The notes beneath the pieces are model-generated. The model searched no databases and was not told the origin of the DNA. It saw only the letters and a program-made list of their open reading frames with translations. The position numbers were made by a program, and so were the translations under genes. A stretch of 58,394 nucleotides of DNA from Stenotrophomonas maltophilia (GTDB lineage Bacteria; Pseudomonadota; Gammaproteobacteria; Xanthomonadales; Xanthomonadaceae), in the NCBI RefSeq assembly GCF_039555535.1, contig NZ_CP154630.1, positions 4,772,501 through 4,830,894 of the forward strand, in the 5' to 3' direction. Below, piece by piece: positions 55,691 through 58,394 of the stretch (positions are counted from its first letter, which is position 1; the number at the start of each line of letters is the position of its first letter).

Positions 55691-55702
55691 TCGATCGGGG
55701 CG

Positions 55703-55759
55703 GTAGAGTCGACTGTTAGTCGACTGCTCGTCCGCCAGTCGACTAACAGTCGACTCTAC
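55703..55759. repeat. GTAG REP pair with GTCGACTGTTAGTCGAC stems
   Basis: GTAGAGTCGACTGTTAGTCG at 55703 and CGACTAACAGTCGACTCTAC ending at 55759 form an inverted pair. Its stem differs from the other SMAG copies in the window. It lies 24 bp downstream of the yidC stop. Confidence 0.85.
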
Positions 55760-55783
55760 AAAGCAGGTGACCTGCGGTCGGGA

Positions 55784-57499
55784 TTACTTCTTCTTGACCG
55801 GGGCCGGGGCGGTGGTGGCCGGGACCGGCTCGCCGCCATGGCGCTTGGTCATCCACCACTGCTGCAGCAGGCCCAAGCCACCGTTCACCACCCAGTACAG
55901 CACCAGGCCGGACGGCATGAAGGCCATCATGACGCCGAACACCAGCGGCATGAACTGCATCATCTTCTGCTGCATCGGGTCCATGCCCGGTGCCGGCGTC
56001 AGCTTCTGGGTGAACCACATCACCGCCACGTTGATGACCGGCAGGATGAAGTACGGGTCGCGTGCGGTCAGGTCCTGGATCCAGCCCAGCCACGGCGCCT
56101 GGCGCAGTTCGACCGACTCGACCAGCACCCAGTACAAAGCGAAGAAGATCGGCATCTGGATGAGGATCGGCAGGCAGCCGCCCATCGGATTGATCTTTTC
56201 CTTCTTGTACAGCTCCATCATCGCGGTCTGGAACTTCTGGCGGTCATCGCCATAGCGTTCCTTCAGCTGCGCGATGCGCGGCTGGAAGCGACGCATCTTG
56301 GCGCCGCTCTTGTACTGCACGGCCGACAGCGGGTACAGCACCAGCTTCAGCAGCACCACCAGGCCGACAATCGCCCAGCCCCAGTTGCCGACCAGCTTGT
56401 GCACCTGGTTCAGCACCCAGAACAGGCCCTGGCCGATCACCGCCATCATCGAGAAGCGGCTGTAGTCGACCACGCGGTCCAGGCCCGGCACGTCTTCCTT
56501 GGCGATCAGGTTGACCAGCTTCGGGCCGACCCACAGGCGGGCTTCGGTACTGGTGGACTGGCCCGGGGCCACGGTGAAGGCCGGGCCACGCGCCTCGATC
56601 AGGTCACGACCGGCCACCTGCGACAGCACGTAGTGCGCGGTCTGGTCCTTCTGCGGGATCCAGGCGGTGAAGAAGTGGTGCTGCAGCATCGCCAGCCAGC
56701 CGCCGGTGATGTTCTGGTTCAGCGTGCCGTCTTCCAGGTAGTCCTTGAACGCACGACGCTGGTACTTCTTGTCGTTGTCGTACCAGGTGGCACCGTTGAA
56801 GCTGAACGAATCCGGGTTGGTCATGCTCCGCGACAGGATGGTCGGGGTGCGGTCCAGGGTGCGGTAGACGTAGCCGTTCCACGGCGCGGCGCCGGCATTG
56901 CTGACTTCGTCCTTGAATCGCACGGCGTACTCGTTGCGCGAGACGGTCAGGGTGCGCTTGATGGTCACGCCGTTGTCGGCGGTCCACACGAACGGGATCT
57001 GCAGCTCGTTCTGGCCCTTGGCCAGCACGAAGTCCTTGGTGTCACCGACCAGCTTGAAGCCATCGGCGCCCGGCACCGGGGTGTTCTTGTCTTCGCTGGC
57101 CCAGCCACTGATCGCGCTGTACGGATGCGCGGGGTCTTCGGTCAGCAGGCGGACCGGCGGGCTGCCCTCGTCCTTGGTCTGCGGGAACTGCAGCAGCTCG
57201 GCGTCCAGCACGCGGCCGCCGTCCAGCACCAGGCGCAGCACGTCGGTGGTGACGGTCACGCGCTGGCTGGCCGGGGTGGCGCTGGCCTGGGCCTGCACGG
57301 CCGCCTGGCCCGGTGCGCCCGGCACCTGGGCGCTGGGGATGGCGCCCGGGGTCGCGCCCGGAACACTCTGTGCGGCGGTCGGGGCCGACGTGGTCGTCGG
57401 TGCCGGGGTCGGGGCAGCCTTTTCACGGCTCCACTCCATCCACAGCAGCACGGCCACCATCAGCCAGGCAAAAATGAGGAATACGCGGGTCTGGTTCAT
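55784..57499 (-). CDS. yidC: Membrane protein insertase YidC
   Basis: Inner-membrane insertase of 571 residues that helps fold and insert membrane proteins, alone or with SecYEG. The first helix is at about residues 5-22 ([17 protein letters not shown]). An Ala/Pro/Gln-rich linker precedes the periplasmic P1 domain (about 70-350). The conserved core has five helices, starting near [25 protein letters not shown], and including [20 protein letters not shown] and [18 protein letters not shown]. The C-terminal KKK tail is typical. It overlaps the rnpA stop codon by one base. No yidD gene lies between rnpA and yidC. Confidence 0.96.
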   Translation of the reverse strand: MNQTRVFLIFAWLMVAVLLWMEWSREKAAPTPAPTTTSAPTAAQSVPGATPGAIPSAQVPGAPGQAAVQAQASATPASQRVTVTTDVLRLVLDGGRVLDAELLQFPQTKDEGSPPVRLLTEDPAHPYSAISGWASEDKNTPVPGADGFKLVGDTKDFVLAKGQNELQIPFVWTADNGVTIKRTLTVSRNEYAVRFKDEVSNAGAAPWNGYVYRTLDRTPTILSRSMTNPDSFSFNGATWYDNDKKYQRRAFKDYLEDGTLNQNITGGWLAMLQHHFFTAWIPQKDQTAHYVLSQVAGRDLIEARGPAFTVAPGQSTSTEARLWVGPKLVNLIAKEDVPGLDRVVDYSRFSMMAVIGQGLFWVLNQVHKLVGNWGWAIVGLVVLLKLVLYPLSAVQYKSGAKMRRFQPRIAQLKERYGDDRQKFQTAMMELYKKEKINPMGGCLPILIQMPIFFALYWVLVESVELRQAPWLGWIQDLTARDPYFILPVINVAVMWFTQKLTPAPGMDPMQQKMMQFMPLVFGVMMAFMPSGLVLYWVVNGGLGLLQQWWMTKRHGGEPVPATTAPAPVKKK

Positions 57500-57957
57500 C
57501 AGCGGACAGGCTCGGCGGGGCCGGGACGCGATGCCGGCTCGGTCAAAGAAGGAGTTGCGATGCCATCAGGCGGCGGCATTGTGCCGTCCACGCCCGGCGT
57601 GGGCAATGCACGCAGGCGACGCAGCAGGCGCAGGAAGGCCTGGCGGATCTCGTCGTTGCTGGCGGAACGCGCAGCACTACGGGCCACGACGACAAAGTCG
57701 CCTGGCTGGATGTCGGTACGTGTCTGACGCAGGATGTCGCGCAGGACGCGCTTGATCCGGTTACGCCCGACGGCGTTCGGATCAACCTTGCGGGAAACCG
57801 CCAGACCCAGCCTGGCCGGCCGGTCAGCCGGCAGCCAGTGCAGGGTCATCAGCGGATCGGACACACGGCGGGCGCCGTTGAAGACCGTTGAATATTCGGC
57901 ACGCGTGCGAACCCGCGCAGAGCGAGGGAATCGCTTGCGCGGGTCTGCAGTATTCAC
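57499..57957 (-). CDS. rnpA: Ribonuclease P protein component RnpA
   Basis: Protein subunit of RNase P, which matures the 5' end of tRNAs. The family core is [20 protein letters not shown], then [22 protein letters not shown] and [11 protein letters not shown], with the conserved RNR motif. I set the start at the GTG at 57957 ([11 protein letters not shown]), the usual N-terminus; an ATG at 57993 would add 12 residues that lack family character. The C-terminus is extended by a proline-rich tail ([14 protein letters not shown] and after, about 30 residues) not seen in E. coli RnpA. It ends overlapping the yidC start by one base. Confidence 0.9.
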   Translation of the reverse strand: MNTADPRKRFPRSARVRTRAEYSTVFNGARRVSDPLMTLHWLPADRPARLGLAVSRKVDPNAVGRNRIKRVLRDILRQTRTDIQPGDFVVVARSAARSASNDEIRQAFLRLLRRLRALPTPGVDGTMPPPDGIATPSLTEPASRPGPAEPVR

Positions 57958-57998
57958 TGTCGAAGGGATTGCGTCTGCCGCGAGGTGCGGCATGGCAA

Positions 57999-58139
57999 TC
58001 AGGCGCTCAGGACTTTGCGGCCCTTGGCGCGGCGACGCGACAGGATCTTGCGGCCGTCAGCGGTCTTCATACGGGCACGGAAGCCGTGGTCGCGCTTACG
58101 CTTGAGGTTGCTGGGCTGGTAGGTGCGCTTCGTGGCCAT
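57999..58139 (-). CDS. rpmH: 50S ribosomal protein L34
   Basis: A 46-residue ribosomal protein too short for routine open-frame lists. Reading from the ATG at 58139 gives [19 protein letters not shown] and ends GRKVLSA, the canonical L34 sequence. It precedes rnpA, as in most bacteria. A GAGAGG ribosome-binding site lies just upstream. Its stop codon is 41 bases before the chosen rnpA start. Confidence 0.97.
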   Translation of the reverse strand: MATKRTYQPSNLKRKRDHGFRARMKTADGRKILSRRRAKGRKVLSA

Positions 58140-58394
58140 TGGGGGCCTCTCGTATGAATGGGACGGAAAGAACCGGAAATTCTAGAGAGGTACCCCGGCC
58201 CAAGTCAACCCCTGGCAGCTACGCGAATTCACCGGGCTGTGCAATAGCTGTGGATGTTTTTGTGAATAAGTAGGGGACAAGCATTCCGAAGGCGGGCGCT
58301 CGGTGGTAGTCTGAGCCATCCATTTCCCCCCTTTCCGGCCTGTGTTTGGGCGCCTTGTCGCGTCCATGCCCCGGCCACCGGACGATTATTGCTG
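58140..58394. other. rpmH-dnaA intergenic region, partial; probable edge of oriC
   Basis: An AT-richer segment around 58236-58275 holds TGTGAATAA (58261-58269), one mismatch from the reverse complement of the DnaA box TTATCCACA, and TGTGGATGT (58249-58257), a second box-like site. The rpmH promoter must also be here. The window ends before any dnaA coding sequence can be seen, so the origin assignment is an inference from context. Confidence 0.55.

Noticed and set aside
52271..57727. An open frame of about 1800 codons on the plus strand, opposite yidC, the NodB-caspase gene and mnmE
   Set aside because: It is antisense to three genes with clear protein families and its translation has no recognisable domain, only Gln/His/Arg-rich sequence typical of the antisense of GC-rich genes.

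Overview
The window is GC-rich chromosomal DNA from a gammaproteobacterium of the Xanthomonadaceae, most likely Stenotrophomonas (S. maltophilia complex). This rests on the protein families and their order, and on many short palindromes that begin GTAG and end CTAC, which match the GTAG-type REPs described as SMAG elements in S. maltophilia. The right end is the replication-origin neighbourhood: mnmE, yidC, rnpA and rpmH on the minus strand, then a partial rpmH-dnaA intergenic region with DnaA-box-like sequences. I see no tRNA, rRNA, transposase, prophage or CRISPR array. Almost all of the sequence is coding.

Layout. 1-8.7 kb: end of a BenE-type benzoate permease, a GYF_2/DUF2628 membrane protein, a hexose-6-phosphate mutarotase, an MltB-type lytic transglycosylase, the ergothioneine pair egtB-egtD, a GGDEF diguanylate cyclase, a YchJ-like protein and a TSUP permease. 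8.8-14.3 kb: a three-gene SMC-like cluster (DUF3375, DUF4194, SMC ATPase) matching JetABC/MksFEB, with no JetD/MksG nuclease beside it. Then folE and a 650-bp non-coding stretch holding two large inverted-repeat structures. 15.7-20.9 kb: a MarR regulator and a four-gene efflux operon (DUF1656, membrane fusion protein, outer-membrane factor, FUSC/AaeB-type protein). 21.5-30.4 kb: recC-recB-recD on the minus strand. 30.6-34.7 kb: mlaFEDCB plus mlaA, for retrograde phospholipid transport, closed by a clear terminator. 34.8-46.7 kb: redox and small-molecule genes (glutathione peroxidase, GST, zinc-type oxidoreductase, two LysR regulators, LysE exporter, aldo/keto reductase, APC permease, M19 dipeptidase), rmuC and small secreted proteins. 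46.9-51.4 kb: an RlmI-type methyltransferase, a yybP-ykoY (Mn2+) riboswitch in front of an Alx/TerC protein, a rhomboid protease and GlpQ. 51.6-58.4 kb: mnmE, an 890-residue lipoprotein that fuses a NodB deacetylase, a caspase-like protease, an EF-hand loop and TPRs, then yidC, rnpA and rpmH.

The most notable items are the NodB-caspase-EF-hand-TPR lipoprotein lying between yidC and mnmE, the JetD-less Wadjet/Mks-like cluster, a family of palindromes with constant ends (GGGGTCGGATCC / GGCTCTGACCCC) and variable cores that sits just after stop codons, and GTAG REPs that supply the TAG stop codon of two genes. All assignments come from reading motifs and architecture; no database search was possible.
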